A stretch of DNA of 32,281 nucleotides, taken from Actinomycetota bacterium (GTDB taxonomy: Bacteria; Actinomycetota; Actinomycetes; Streptosporangiales; Streptosporangiaceae). This document shows, piece by piece, positions 23,805 through 31,335 of the stretch. A program made the translations under genes and the position numbers. Below the pieces are notes generated by a model. The model saw only the letters and a list, made by a program, of their open reading frames with translations, was not told where the DNA came from and made no database searches. The stretch lies in contig PMSU01000212.1 in NCBI GenBank assembly GCA_003168255.1, forward strand, positions 113,167-145,447, written 5' to 3'. The stretch's first letter is position 1. The number at the start of each line of letters is the position of its first letter.

Positions 23805-24272
23805 ATGCCGAAGGTCCTGGTCACCGGAATGTCAGGTACCGGGAAGTCGACTGCCGTGCAGATGCTGAGTGAGCGAGGTCACCGCGTCGTGGACACCGAC
23901 ACCGACGAGTGGAGCCACTGGATCACCCTGCCGGACGGATCCGCAGACTGGATATGGCGCGAGGATGCCATCACCAGCCTGCTGGCCAGTCACGAGCACG
24001 GCCACCTCTTCGTCGCCGGCTGCAAGACCAACCAGGGAAAGTTCTACCCGCAGTTCGACCACGTCGCACTCTTGAGCGCACCTCCCGGCATCCTTTTGGC
24101 CAGGATCACGACACGAATCAGCAACCCGTACGGGAAACGTCCAGAAGAACGAGCCCTCATCCTGCAGCATCTCGCCGAGGTAGAACCGCGGCTACGCGCG
24201 ACCGCAACCATCGAGATCGATGCCTCAGCACCAATATCCCAGGTAGTCCAGCAACTCGAAGATCTCACCTAA
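23805..24272 (+). CDS. Small P-loop kinase-like NTPase
   Basis: A 155-residue protein with Walker A GMSGTGKST at 8-16 and the shape of a nucleoside or shikimate-kinase-like P-loop fold. DTDTDEW at about 31-37 is a likely acceptor or metal-binding strand. Strand VALLSAPPGILLARI and the Arg-rich segment ISNPYGKRPEER resemble the lid region. The family is often annotated AAA ATPase or adenylate-kinase-like, and the substrate is unknown. There is no Shine-Dalgarno; TACCCT ends 6 nt before the ATG, as expected for a leaderless transcript. It stands alone, followed by a regulator fragment on the other strand. Confidence 0.8.
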   Translation: MPKVLVTGMSGTGKSTAVQMLSERGHRVVDTDTDEWSHWITLPDGSADWIWREDAITSLLASHEHGHLFVAGCKTNQGKFYPQFDHVALLSAPPGILLARITTRISNPYGKRPEERALILQHLAEVEPRLRATATIEIDASAPISQVVQQLEDLT

Positions 24273-24275
24273 CCC

Positions 24276-24398
24276 GGGAGCCAACTTCGTGAATCCGCCG
24301 GCCTGGTCGGGCAGGATCTGAAGCGTCACCTGAGGCAGCTCGCTGGCCTCGATGAGGCGTCGGATCTTGGCCTGTGCAGCTTGCGCATGTATAGCTCC
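24276..24398 (-). pseudogene. Fragment of a DUF5753 (Scr1-type) XRE regulator
   Basis: One minus-strand frame reads AQAKIRRLIEASELPQVTLQ followed by ILPDQAGGFTKLAPG. This matches the DUF5753 pattern in which an R-x-Q-L-x-x-L-hydrophobic-E helix leads into N/Q-VT-x-Q-VLP. Such regulators follow an N-terminal XRE HTH and are usually paired with a DUF397 protein; neither is present. The matching sequence is about 40 residues long. An upstream piece (ELYMRKL) is in another frame and downstream similarity ends where the P-loop gene stops. It is a relic of a lost regulator gene. Confidence 0.6.
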
Positions 24399-24640
24399 TT
24401 ACGAGACTTGCGAGGGAAGCGAACGTTGACATGAACAAGCACGCGCGGCTGCCTTCAGTGGGCCAGCGCCGCATGCAGATGGGTCTCGGTACGCCCACCT
24501 GCTGTACGAGCATGCGGCTGGTCAAGCTGTTGATCCGTGGGCTTGGGGGCAGGCTCCGGACTGAATTGCGTGGGCCGTCATGTGGGTGATCTTGTGGGCA
24601 CTCGCGTGTGGTGATCAGCCGTTCTGCTGGCCAAGGTTGA

Positions 24641-24671
24641 GATAGCGCCAGGAACGAGGCTTGGCGCTATC
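24641..24671 (+). promoter_or_regulatory. Strong hairpin just before the ribosome binding site
   Basis: GATAGCGCCA (24641-24650) and TGGCGCTATC (24662-24671) pair perfectly across an 11-nt loop. The flanking TTGA/TCAA can extend the stem past one bulge. It ends a few bases before AAAGGA, the ribosome binding site of the gene starting at 24690. It could be an mRNA stabiliser, a translational switch or a double-stranded operator. Confidence 0.6.
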
Positions 24672-24689
24672 AAGGGAAAGGAACAACCA

Positions 24690-25358
24690 ATGAATACGCA
24701 CGAAAGCGTCGCCGCACTGAGGCGCAGTTTTACTAGGCGTCGCAGTACACAGCTTTTTCTGGGTGTTGCGTGTGCAGCTGCCATAGCATCGACGGCCATG
24801 GGCGGCTCGCTCGCAGCGGCGGCAACTCGATCGCCTCGGGTGCCGGCCATGACGCCCACCAGTGCGGTCGTGGGCACTGGCTTGATCAATTGCGCCGTGG
24901 CGACAGGCGAGGTCGGCTACTCGCCCGCGTCGATCAGCGGCGGGACCTCGGCCGAGACGGTGAGCATTTGGTTCAAGGCAACGAAGTGCTCACCGGCCTC
25001 ATCCACCACCACGCCGGTCCCCAAATCAGTGATCGGCAGCATGAGCTTCAGCGCGATTCAGGGCAGCACTTGCCCGCAGCTTGGCGCGCTCGGGTCAGGG
25101 ACTCTAAACCTCGCGTACAACTATCCTCCGGTGGCAGGGACCGTGATTGACCCCAGCGTGGCAACGCCGGTAACCGTCACCGAATCAGGGCCGTACTGGG
25201 ATCTGGCAGGCGCAGTGACCCAGGGTTCCTATCCCGACCCGAGTCCCACGACCTTCACGATAGATCTGAAGCCCAACGTTATCGGCGGGCAAAGCTGCTC
25301 GATCGGGATCACCTCGGAATACATCGCCAGGGCTCAGGGTCTCCTCACGAACATCTGA
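24690..25358 (+). CDS. Secreted protein of unknown function
   Basis: A 222-residue protein. An Arg-rich n-region (LRRSFTRRRST) precedes a hydrophobic core (QLFLGVACAAAIASTAMGGS) and an Ala-rich cleavage region around residue 45, so it is exported, probably by Sec; the twin Arg are not in a clean Tat motif. The mature part is rich in Thr, Ser, Gly and Pro with alternating hydrophobic residues, suggesting an all-beta fold. Four Cys could form two disulfides. There is no catalytic motif and I recognise no family. The ribosome binding site AAAGGA is 7 nt before the ATG. It converges on the PstS-like gene across a strong terminator. Confidence 0.8.
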   Translation: MNTHESVAALRRSFTRRRSTQLFLGVACAAAIASTAMGGSLAAAATRSPRVPAMTPTSAVVGTGLINCAVATGEVGYSPASISGGTSAETVSIWFKATKCSPASSTTTPVPKSVIGSMSFSAIQGSTCPQLGALGSGTLNLAYNYPPVAGTVIDPSVATPVTVTESGPYWDLAGAVTQGSYPDPSPTTFTIDLKPNVIGGQSCSIGITSEYIARAQGLLTNI

Positions 25359-25418
25359 CGTCCGGACTCTCAGAGCCCGCCAGCCACGAACGGCAAGGTG
25401 AGCACTGCTGGCCGACGA

Positions 25419-25457
25419 TGCGTGGGAGGTGTACGCCAGCCGTACACTTCCCACGCA
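25419..25457. terminator. 17-bp stem bidirectional terminator
   Basis: Arms TGCGTGGGAGGTGTACG (25419-25435) and CGTACACTTCCCACGCA (25441-25457) pair over 17 positions with one G-T mismatch (a wobble in RNA) and a 5-nt loop. It lies midway between the convergent genes ending at 25358 and 25514 and is the strongest hairpin in the window. There is no long T-run on either side, as is common in actinomycetes. Confidence 0.8.
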
Positions 25458-25513
25458 GGCGCGTTTCGCGGGCACCGCGATATCGGACTGCGGCCCCGGG
25501 TGCGCGATGGGCG

Positions 25514-26722
25514 TTAGTGGTAAGGGGTACCGCACTTCCCGCCCGCGTTCACGAAACCGTTCAGAGCCTGGAAACCGTAGTTCTTGATGTCTTTTTGGGC
25601 CGTGGAGCTAGAGCAGACCCACCCGGCCGTGCTCGCTGACTTAGCGGCAAAGAACGGCTCGAGGTAGGGCGGGATGTCGTCGGGGGTTGAGGCGTAGCGG
25701 ACCACGATGAAGACCGTGCGCTGGAACTGCGACTTGAACTGCGGGTTGATCTTGCACTGCTTGCACGGGGGATTGGACGGGGGCCAGGGCAACATCGGCC
25801 TGCCGCCGCCGATCTCGTTGATGCCGAGCACGCCGTGCTGGTCGCAGCCGAACCGGTTCTCCGAGCCGGTGGGGGTGCAGGCCGGGGAGCCGGTGCAGGA
25901 GGTGTTGGCGCACGGGGCATCGTGGTAAACCTGGGCAATGTAGTCGGCGACCGAGTACGGGAAGATCGCCTCGGGGCTGTCGAGCACGGGGTTGATGCCC
26001 TGGTTGTCTTGCAGCGTGTTGCCTACGTCGCTGACGCACGCGCCGGGGGTGATCGGGGTGACGCCGCCGCCGAGCGCGGTGAGCCAGAACGTCCTGGTGC
26101 CTGAGGAAGCCTGCGGCAGGAAGGCCTCGATGGGGGCGTTCTCGCCGCCGACCTTGACCCAGTTAGTGATCTTGCACAGGTAGATGTCCTTGAGCTGGGC
26201 GAGGGTCAGGCTGGCAGGGGCGTCGGTGCCGCCGCTGGCGACATCCCGGGAGGCCCAGGTGACCGCGTCGTCGGCTAGCTGGATGAAGCAGATGCCATCA
26301 GCGGCGCACGGCGGGTCACTGGCCGAGGGCGCGCGCGACGATCCGGCGTAGTCGATGCAATAGTCGCTGGGGTCGGACGGGTCGGTGGTGTTGGCTTCGA
26401 GCGCTGAGATGCCCGCTGAGGAGCCGTCCGGGCGCGCGATGGCCTCGCAGCTGGCCTTTGTCGCGATCTGGTCGCCGATCTCGCCGGTGGCCGGGTTGGT
26501 GGCGTCCCAGCTGTAGAGCAGCGACGGGGCTCCCGGGTGCGCCTTGTTGTAGTCCTGCGAGAACTGGTCGAGCAAATACTGGATGGTGTCGGAGCCGACG
26601 CCTACCACGTCACTCGCCCGGGGGGTGATCCCGCTAGGCGGGTCAGCCAACGCGGGACCCGTGGATACCGCGACCAGGGCCAGGGTCATGCAGCCGGCTA
26701 GCAGCTTGCTGATTAAGCGCAT
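25514..26722 (-). CDS. PstS-like extracellular substrate-binding protein
   Basis: A 402-residue exported protein with a signal peptide (1-26, ending ALA). The mature N-terminus has VGVGSDTIQYLLDQF, and SSGTRTFW later corresponds to the ligand-gripping S-G-T loop of PstS/PBP-like phosphate-binding proteins. Cys-rich inserts around 280-330 (CANTSCTGSPACTP and PPCKQCK) suggest disulfides. There is no lipobox, so it may be released or cell-wall bound. No pstC, pstA or pstB genes are nearby, so it is an orphan; phosphate binding is inferred from the fold. The ATG at 26722 has GAGGGG eight bases upstream. It may act with the neighbouring secreted protein, which is only inference from position. Confidence 0.85.
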   Translation of the reverse strand: MRLISKLLAGCMTLALVAVSTGPALADPPSGITPRASDVVGVGSDTIQYLLDQFSQDYNKAHPGAPSLLYSWDATNPATGEIGDQIATKASCEAIARPDGSSAGISALEANTTDPSDPSDYCIDYAGSSRAPSASDPPCAADGICFIQLADDAVTWASRDVASGGTDAPASLTLAQLKDIYLCKITNWVKVGGENAPIEAFLPQASSGTRTFWLTALGGGVTPITPGACVSDVGNTLQDNQGINPVLDSPEAIFPYSVADYIAQVYHDAPCANTSCTGSPACTPTGSENRFGCDQHGVLGINEIGGGRPMLPWPPSNPPCKQCKINPQFKSQFQRTVFIVVRYASTPDDIPPYLEPFFAAKSASTAGWVCSSSTAQKDIKNYGFQALNGFVNAGGKCGTPYH

Positions 26723-26995
26723 TCTCTACCGTCCCCTCATAGACAAGGCGCGCGCGGGACAGTGATCTGCGCTGCCTGCGCGGCTCGGCCTGGCAGCTCC
26801 TCCCCAGCCAGGTAAGGCCAAGCTTGATGGTGACTAGCGTGCCTGAGCAATCCCTGATCTACCGGCATTTGCCGGCCCGATGGCGCGAGTGCCCGCCGAT
26901 CACCCACGCAGCAGCGCACGCGACCTGCGTACGCTTGCTGAGAATGGGACGCTCGGGGTGGCGCGACCCGGGCGCGACGAGGGAGCGGTGGGACA

Positions 26996-29821
26996 GTGAC
27001 CGGGCAGCCTGCATCGGATTTCGCTGATTTGCTACGGCAGCTGAGGAGAGAAGCCCGGCTGACACAGGAGGAATTAGCAGAGGAGGCGGCCCTCAGCCTG
27101 CGGACGATTCAGGACCTGGAGGAGCGCCGCCACCGGACAGCGCATAAGCCCACCGCAGAGAGGCTGGCGGGTGCGCTGAGCTTGACCGGGCAGGTGCACG
27201 TGTTGTTCGTCAAGGCTGCCACGGGCCGGGTCCTGGCCGGCGAGGTCTTGACCGCCAAGACAGCAGACACGCCAGCAGCGATCTCCGCCGCAGCGATCCC
27301 CGGCCCGGCCGCTTCCGCGCTTGTGCCGCGGGAGCTGCCGGCTGATGTCGGTGCCTTTACCGGCAGGGCCGGCGAGCTGGCTGAGCTGGACGCCCTGCTG
27401 CCCGCTGCCACCGGGCAGGACGGGGCGCCGGGTCCGGTGGTGATCTCGGCGGTATCCGGGACGGCGGGAGCCGGCAAGACCGCGCTGGCGGTGCACTGGG
27501 CGCATCAGGCGGCCGAGCACTTCCCGGACGGCCAGCTATATGTCAACCTGCGCGGCTATGACCCCGATCAGCCGGTGCCGGCCGCGGAGGCGCTGGCAGG
27601 GTTCCTGGGCGCGCTGGGGGCCGCCGGTCCCGATATCCCGCTGGGGGAAGCGGCGCGAGCTGCCAGGTACCGGTCGCTGCTGACGGGCCGGCGGCTGCTG
27701 GTGGTGCTGGACAACGCGGCCACCGAGGAACAGGTACGGCCGCTGCTGCCCGGCAGCCCGTCCGTGATGGTCGTAGTGACCAGCCGCGACATGCTCCCTG
27801 GGCTGGTGGCGCGGGACGGTGCCCGCCGCCTGGATCTGGACCTGCTACCCGTCGCGGACGCGGTCGCGCTGCTGCGCACTCTGATCGGGGACCGGGTGGA
27901 CGCCGACCCAACGGCTGCGCAGGCATTGGCCAGCCTGTGCGCCCGGCTGCCGCTGGCGTTGCGGGTAGCCGCCGAACTGGCCGGCATCCGCCCGGACCGG
28001 CCGCTGGCCGAGCTAGCCGCTGAGCTCGCCGATGAGGCGGACCGGCTGGAGCTCCTGGATGCGGGTGGGGACCCACGGGGCGCCGTGGCCAGCGTGCTCT
28101 CCTGGTCTTACCGCCACCTGGCACCTGATGCCGCCCGGATGTTCCGGCTGCTGGGCCTGCATCCTGGCCAGGACTGGGATCGGTACGCGGCTGCTGCGCT
28201 CGGCGGCACCACCCTGGGCCAGGCCGGGCAGTTGCTCGGCTTGCTGGCCCGGGCGCACCTGATCCAGCCCGCCAGCGCCGGCCGGTACGGCATGCATGAT
28301 CTGCTGCGCGCCTACGCGGCCGGTCAGGCTGTCGCCCGCGATCAAGACGAGACACGGCGGGCGGCGCTGACCAGGTTGTTCGACTATTACTTGGCTGCCT
28401 GCGCCGCCGCGATGGACTGCCTGGCGCCGGCCGAACGCCACCACCGGCCTGACCCCCCGCCGGCCGCCACGCCCGTCCCAGAACTCGATGACCCGGCCAC
28501 CGCCCGGGCCTGGCTGGATGCCGAGCTGGCCACCCTGGAGGCGGTCGCCGCGCACACTGCCAGCCACGGCTGGCCCGCGCACACCATCCGCCTGGCCCAG
28601 ACGCTGCACCGGTATTTCGACGGCGTTCATGACACCGCAGGCCTGACCATCTGCCGCCACGCCCTCGCTGCGGCCCGGGACTGCGACGACCGCGCCGCCC
28701 AGGCTCGCACGCTCACCACCCTGGGCGTCATCTACGGCCGGCAGGGCCGTTACCCGCAGGCCACGGACTGCCACCAGCAGGCCTTCGCCTTGGCCCGCGA
28801 TGCCGGCGACAGGCTCACGCAGGGGTGGGCGCTGGGCAACCTCGGCCTCATCCACGATCAGCAGGGCCGCTACCAGCAGGCCGCCCGGTGCCACCGGCAG
28901 ACCCTCGCCCTGTGGCGCGAACTCGGCGACGTCAACGGCGAGGCCATCGCCCTGTCCAACCTGGGCTTGGTATACCTCCGGCAGGGCCACTATCAGCAGG
29001 CCGCCAGCCACATGCAGCAGGCCATCAGCCTGTACCGCAAGGTCGGTCACCGATTCGGCGAGGCCATCGCGCTGACCAACTTCGGGGAAGTGTGCTACCG
29101 GCTGGGCGATTATCAGCAGGCCGCTAGCCACCAGGAACAGGCACTGGCCTTGTCGCGGGAGATCGGCGGCCGACGTGTGGAAGCCTGGGCGCTGACCAGG
29201 CTCGGCGAGGTCAGGCACCGCCAGGGCCTTCATGAGCAGGCGATTGGCGGCCACCAGCAGGCACTGGACCTGTTCCGGGAGATCGGCGACCGCGATGGCG
29301 AAGCCGAGGCACTCAATGGCGTCGGGGAGACCCTGCTGGCTACCGGCCAGCTCGACCAGGCCCGCGCCTGCCACAACACCGCGCTCATCCTCACTCGCCA
29401 GACCGGCGACAAGCACGAGCAAGCCCACGCGCTGAGCCAACTCAGCGAGATCTGCCACCGGCAGGGCCAGCATGACAAGGCCGCCAGCTACCACCAGCAG
29501 GCACTGGACCTCTACCGGGAGATCGGCGACCCCGGCGGGGAAGCCGAGGCACTCAACGGTGCCGGGGAAACCCTGCTGGCCACCGGCCAGTACGACCAGG
29601 CCCGCGGCTGCCACGCCACCGCGCTCACCCTCACCCGGCAGACCGGCGACCGCTACCAGCAGGCCCGCGCCCACCACGGCCTGGCCAGCGCCTGCCACGC
29701 CACCGGCCAGCCCGCCCAGGCACACCAGCACTGGCAGCAGGCCCTGGACATATACACCGCCCTCGACGTCCCGGAAGCCTCCCAAATGCGCACCATCATC
29801 TCCAAGCTTCCGCCGATGTGA
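26996..29821 (+). CDS. XRE-HTH / NB-ARC / TPR regulator
   Basis: A 941-residue STAND-type regulator. Residues 8-65 form an XRE/Cro HTH (LLRQLRREARLTQEELAEEA, then LRTIQDLE). The NB-ARC ATPase has Walker A GTAGAGKTAL at 155-164, Walker B LLVVLDN near 234-240, VVVTSRD and ARLPLALRVAA. After a winged-helix segment and linker, nine 40-residue TPR units fill about 583-935. The family integrates a protein or small-molecule signal through the TPRs and ATP state; targets are unknown. The GTG at 26996 is preceded by GGTGGGA. The ATPase core resembles that of the SARP protein at the other end of the window but has a different DNA-binding head. Confidence 0.9.
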   Translation: MTGQPASDFADLLRQLRREARLTQEELAEEAALSLRTIQDLEERRHRTAHKPTAERLAGALSLTGQVHVLFVKAATGRVLAGEVLTAKTADTPAAISAAAIPGPAASALVPRELPADVGAFTGRAGELAELDALLPAATGQDGAPGPVVISAVSGTAGAGKTALAVHWAHQAAEHFPDGQLYVNLRGYDPDQPVPAAEALAGFLGALGAAGPDIPLGEAARAARYRSLLTGRRLLVVLDNAATEEQVRPLLPGSPSVMVVVTSRDMLPGLVARDGARRLDLDLLPVADAVALLRTLIGDRVDADPTAAQALASLCARLPLALRVAAELAGIRPDRPLAELAAELADEADRLELLDAGGDPRGAVASVLSWSYRHLAPDAARMFRLLGLHPGQDWDRYAAAALGGTTLGQAGQLLGLLARAHLIQPASAGRYGMHDLLRAYAAGQAVARDQDETRRAALTRLFDYYLAACAAAMDCLAPAERHHRPDPPPAATPVPELDDPATARAWLDAELATLEAVAAHTASHGWPAHTIRLAQTLHRYFDGVHDTAGLTICRHALAAARDCDDRAAQARTLTTLGVIYGRQGRYPQATDCHQQAFALARDAGDRLTQGWALGNLGLIHDQQGRYQQAARCHRQTLALWRELGDVNGEAIALSNLGLVYLRQGHYQQAASHMQQAISLYRKVGHRFGEAIALTNFGEVCYRLGDYQQAASHQEQALALSREIGGRRVEAWALTRLGEVRHRQGLHEQAIGGHQQALDLFREIGDRDGEAEALNGVGETLLATGQLDQARACHNTALILTRQTGDKHEQAHALSQLSEICHRQGQHDKAASYHQQALDLYREIGDPGGEAEALNGAGETLLATGQYDQARGCHATALTLTRQTGDRYQQARAHHGLASACHATGQPAQAHQHWQQALDIYTALDVPEASQMRTIISKLPPM
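28742..29806 (+). repeat. Nine TPR-coding repeats in exact 120-bp register
   Basis: Units begin at 28742, 28862, 28982, 29102, 29222, 29342, 29462, 29582 and 29702, each opening with a CAGGGC- or ACCGGC-type codon pair for QG or TG. Units 5-6 and 7-8 are near copies of each other at protein and DNA level, pointing to a 240-bp tandem duplication. Most other units share only the TPR consensus. Confidence 0.85.
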
Positions 29822-29894
29822 CGACAGGCCTCATGGATGACCTGCCCGGGTCCGGCGCCACGTGGTCTGCCGAAGGGTCTTTGAGCCGGGCGAC

Positions 29895-30650
29895 TCAACT
29901 GCCGTTGCGATGCCTTTTGTCGCGAACATAGGTGATCTCCGGCTTGCCGTCGCCGGGGCTGCGCCGGTCGATCTCGAACAACGTGGTCGCCGTGACAAGC
30001 TCGCCGAGCTTCCCGTAGCCGTAGCTGCGGGAATCGAAGTCGGGTTGCTGCTTGGAGATCAGGCCGCCGACAGTGCCAAGATGAGCCCAGCCGTCGTCGT
30101 CGGAGGCTGCCTCGACCGCGCCTTGCAGCAGGTTGACGAGCCTGGTGTCACCCTTGAGCCCGGCGGCCGCGGCCCGCCGCGGCGGCGGGGCGGCCGTGGC
30201 CGCGGCCGGGGCGGTGAGGTTTTCGGTGTGCACGAACTTGTCGCAGGCGGCGACGAACGCTTTGGGCGTCTTGCGCTGGCCGAACCCGTAAACAGTGAGG
30301 CCGGATTCGCGGATGCGCGCGGCGAGCCGGGTGAAGTCGCTGTCACTGGAGACGATGCAGAACCCGTCAAAGCGCCCCGAGTACAGCAGGTCCATCGCAT
30401 CGATGATCATCGCCGAATCGGTGGCGTTCTTCCCCGTGGTGTAGGCGAACTGCTGGATCGGCTGGATCGACAGGGCCAGCAGCCAGTCCTTCCAGCCAGT
30501 CAGGTTCGTGGCGGTCCAGTCGCCATAGGCACGTTTGACGTGTGCCGTACCGTACTTGGCGATCTCAGCCAGCAGGCCTTCAGCGATAGCCGGTGACGTG
30601 TTATCGGCGTCGATGAGAACCGCGAGCCTCGCAGCCTGGTCATCGACCAT
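29895..30650 (-). CDS. NYN-domain putative RNase with LOTUS/OST-HTH tail
   Basis: A 251-residue protein. Residues 8-165 form a NYN (PIN-like) domain with the expected acidic residues: Asp14 and Asp16 in LIDADN, Asp78 and Asp84 in TDSAMIIDAMD, and Asp103 and Asp105 in SSDSDF. A Pro/Ala linker leads to a C-terminal OST-HTH/LOTUS-like domain (about 175-245, LVNLLQGAVEAA to ELVTATTLFEID). NYN proteins are metal-dependent ribonucleases and LOTUS domains bind RNA, so RNA processing or decay in the cytoplasm is likely. The ATG at 30650 follows GGAGGG; an earlier in-frame start at 30740 is not supported. It is divergent from the ECF sigma gene. Confidence 0.9.
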   Translation of the reverse strand: MVDDQAARLAVLIDADNTSPAIAEGLLAEIAKYGTAHVKRAYGDWTATNLTGWKDWLLALSIQPIQQFAYTTGKNATDSAMIIDAMDLLYSGRFDGFCIVSSDSDFTRLAARIRESGLTVYGFGQRKTPKAFVAACDKFVHTENLTAPAAATAAPPPRRAAAAGLKGDTRLVNLLQGAVEAASDDDGWAHLGTVGGLISKQQPDFDSRSYGYGKLGELVTATTLFEIDRRSPGDGKPEITYVRDKRHRNGS

Positions 30651-30800
30651 GTTCCCTCCAGGGTTGTCGCGTGCTGCGCATCGTAACGCGCCATGCCCTA
30701 GCATCGCGCGGCCGGGAAACCTGTCACTGGCCCTTCGCATCCATCAACCTGATACCGGGTGGCGTCGTCTAAGGGGTAACGGCGACAGTCAGGGGACCAG
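30651..30800. promoter_or_regulatory. Divergent promoter region, NYN / ECF sigma
   Basis: A 150-bp spacer. Candidate ECF-type boxes toward the sigma gene are AAC at about 30748 with CGTC about 17 nt further on; a GGGAAAC at about 30714 is an alternative. These are weak matches to the AAC/CGTC pattern of autoregulated ECF sigmas, so the positions are tentative. Confidence 0.3.
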
Positions 30801-31325
30801 GTGGACAGGAAGCAGACTCGCGCTTTCGAGGGATTTGTCACCGAGTCGGGTGACGTGTTGCTGCGGATGGCAACGCTCCTGACCTCCGATCCTCATGCCG
30901 CCGAGGATGTCTACCAGGAGACATTGCAGCGACTCGCCGCGCGGTGGTCGCGCGTCGTCAATCCGATGGCGTTCTGCCGCCGCGTGCTGCATAACCTCGT
31001 CATCGACCAGGCACGGGCGCGGCAGCGAAGAGTACCCGAGCTCGGGCTCTTCGACACCCGCGACAGCGGCGACCCTCGCTCCGGCGATCCGCTGGCGGCA
31101 ATCGAGCTGCGCCCAGCGTTGCTCGCCGCGCTCGACACGCTCACCCCGCAGCAGCGCGCGATCGTTGTCCTGCGCTACTTCGATGACCGCAGCGAAGCCG
31201 ACGTCGCCGACTTGCTCGGCGTCTCGCCAGGAACCGTCAAGAGCACCGCATCACGCGCCATGGCGCAGCTGCGTGTCCAGCCCGGGCTCACCCTGTTCTG
31301 CACCACCGACACCACCACGCGATAA
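30801..31325 (+). CDS. SigE-family ECF RNA polymerase sigma factor
   Basis: A 174-residue two-domain ECF sigma. Region 2 covers about 8-78 (TSDPHAAEDVYQETLQRLAA, then FCRRVLHNLVIDQARAR). Region 4 covers about 112-165 (LTPQQRAIVVLRYFDDRSEA, then LLGVSPGTVKSTASRA). It resembles the actinobacterial SigE-family (SACE-type) subgroup, whose partner is often a membrane protein encoded next door. The GTG at 30801 has AGGGGA five bases upstream. The next gene starts 11 bp after the stop, in the usual place for a cognate anti-sigma or CU044_5270-like protein, but that gene is broken, so control of this sigma may be altered. Confidence 0.92.
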   Translation: MDRKQTRAFEGFVTESGDVLLRMATLLTSDPHAAEDVYQETLQRLAARWSRVVNPMAFCRRVLHNLVIDQARARQRRVPELGLFDTRDSGDPRSGDPLAAIELRPALLAALDTLTPQQRAIVVLRYFDDRSEADVADLLGVSPGTVKSTASRAMAQLRVQPGLTLFCTTDTTTR

Positions 31326-31335
31326 GGGGACCCTA

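Larger units (their letters stand above)
24273..24689. other. 417-bp stretch with remnants and a leader hairpin
   Basis: There is no intact gene. The left part holds a degraded DUF5753 regulator fragment (24276-24398, minus). The middle, 24430-24590, has a 52-codon plus-strand frame with no recognisable family. The right part is the promoter and 5' leader of the secreted protein gene, with a 10-bp-arm hairpin at 24641-24671. Confidence 0.6.

Noticed and set aside
24431..24589. 52-codon plus-strand frame starting MNKHARL, faintly like an IS481-type transposase N-terminus
   Set aside because: Similarity is limited to a few residues, there are no terminal inverted repeats or target duplications, and the frame ends early.
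25514..26722. Complete Pst phosphate transporter
   Set aside because: Only a binding-protein gene is present; no permease or ATPase genes lie on either side.
28013..29785. 590-codon minus-strand frame with repeated Val/Leu/Ala blocks
   Set aside because: It is the mirror of the TPR repeats; its periodicity is inherited from the real gene.
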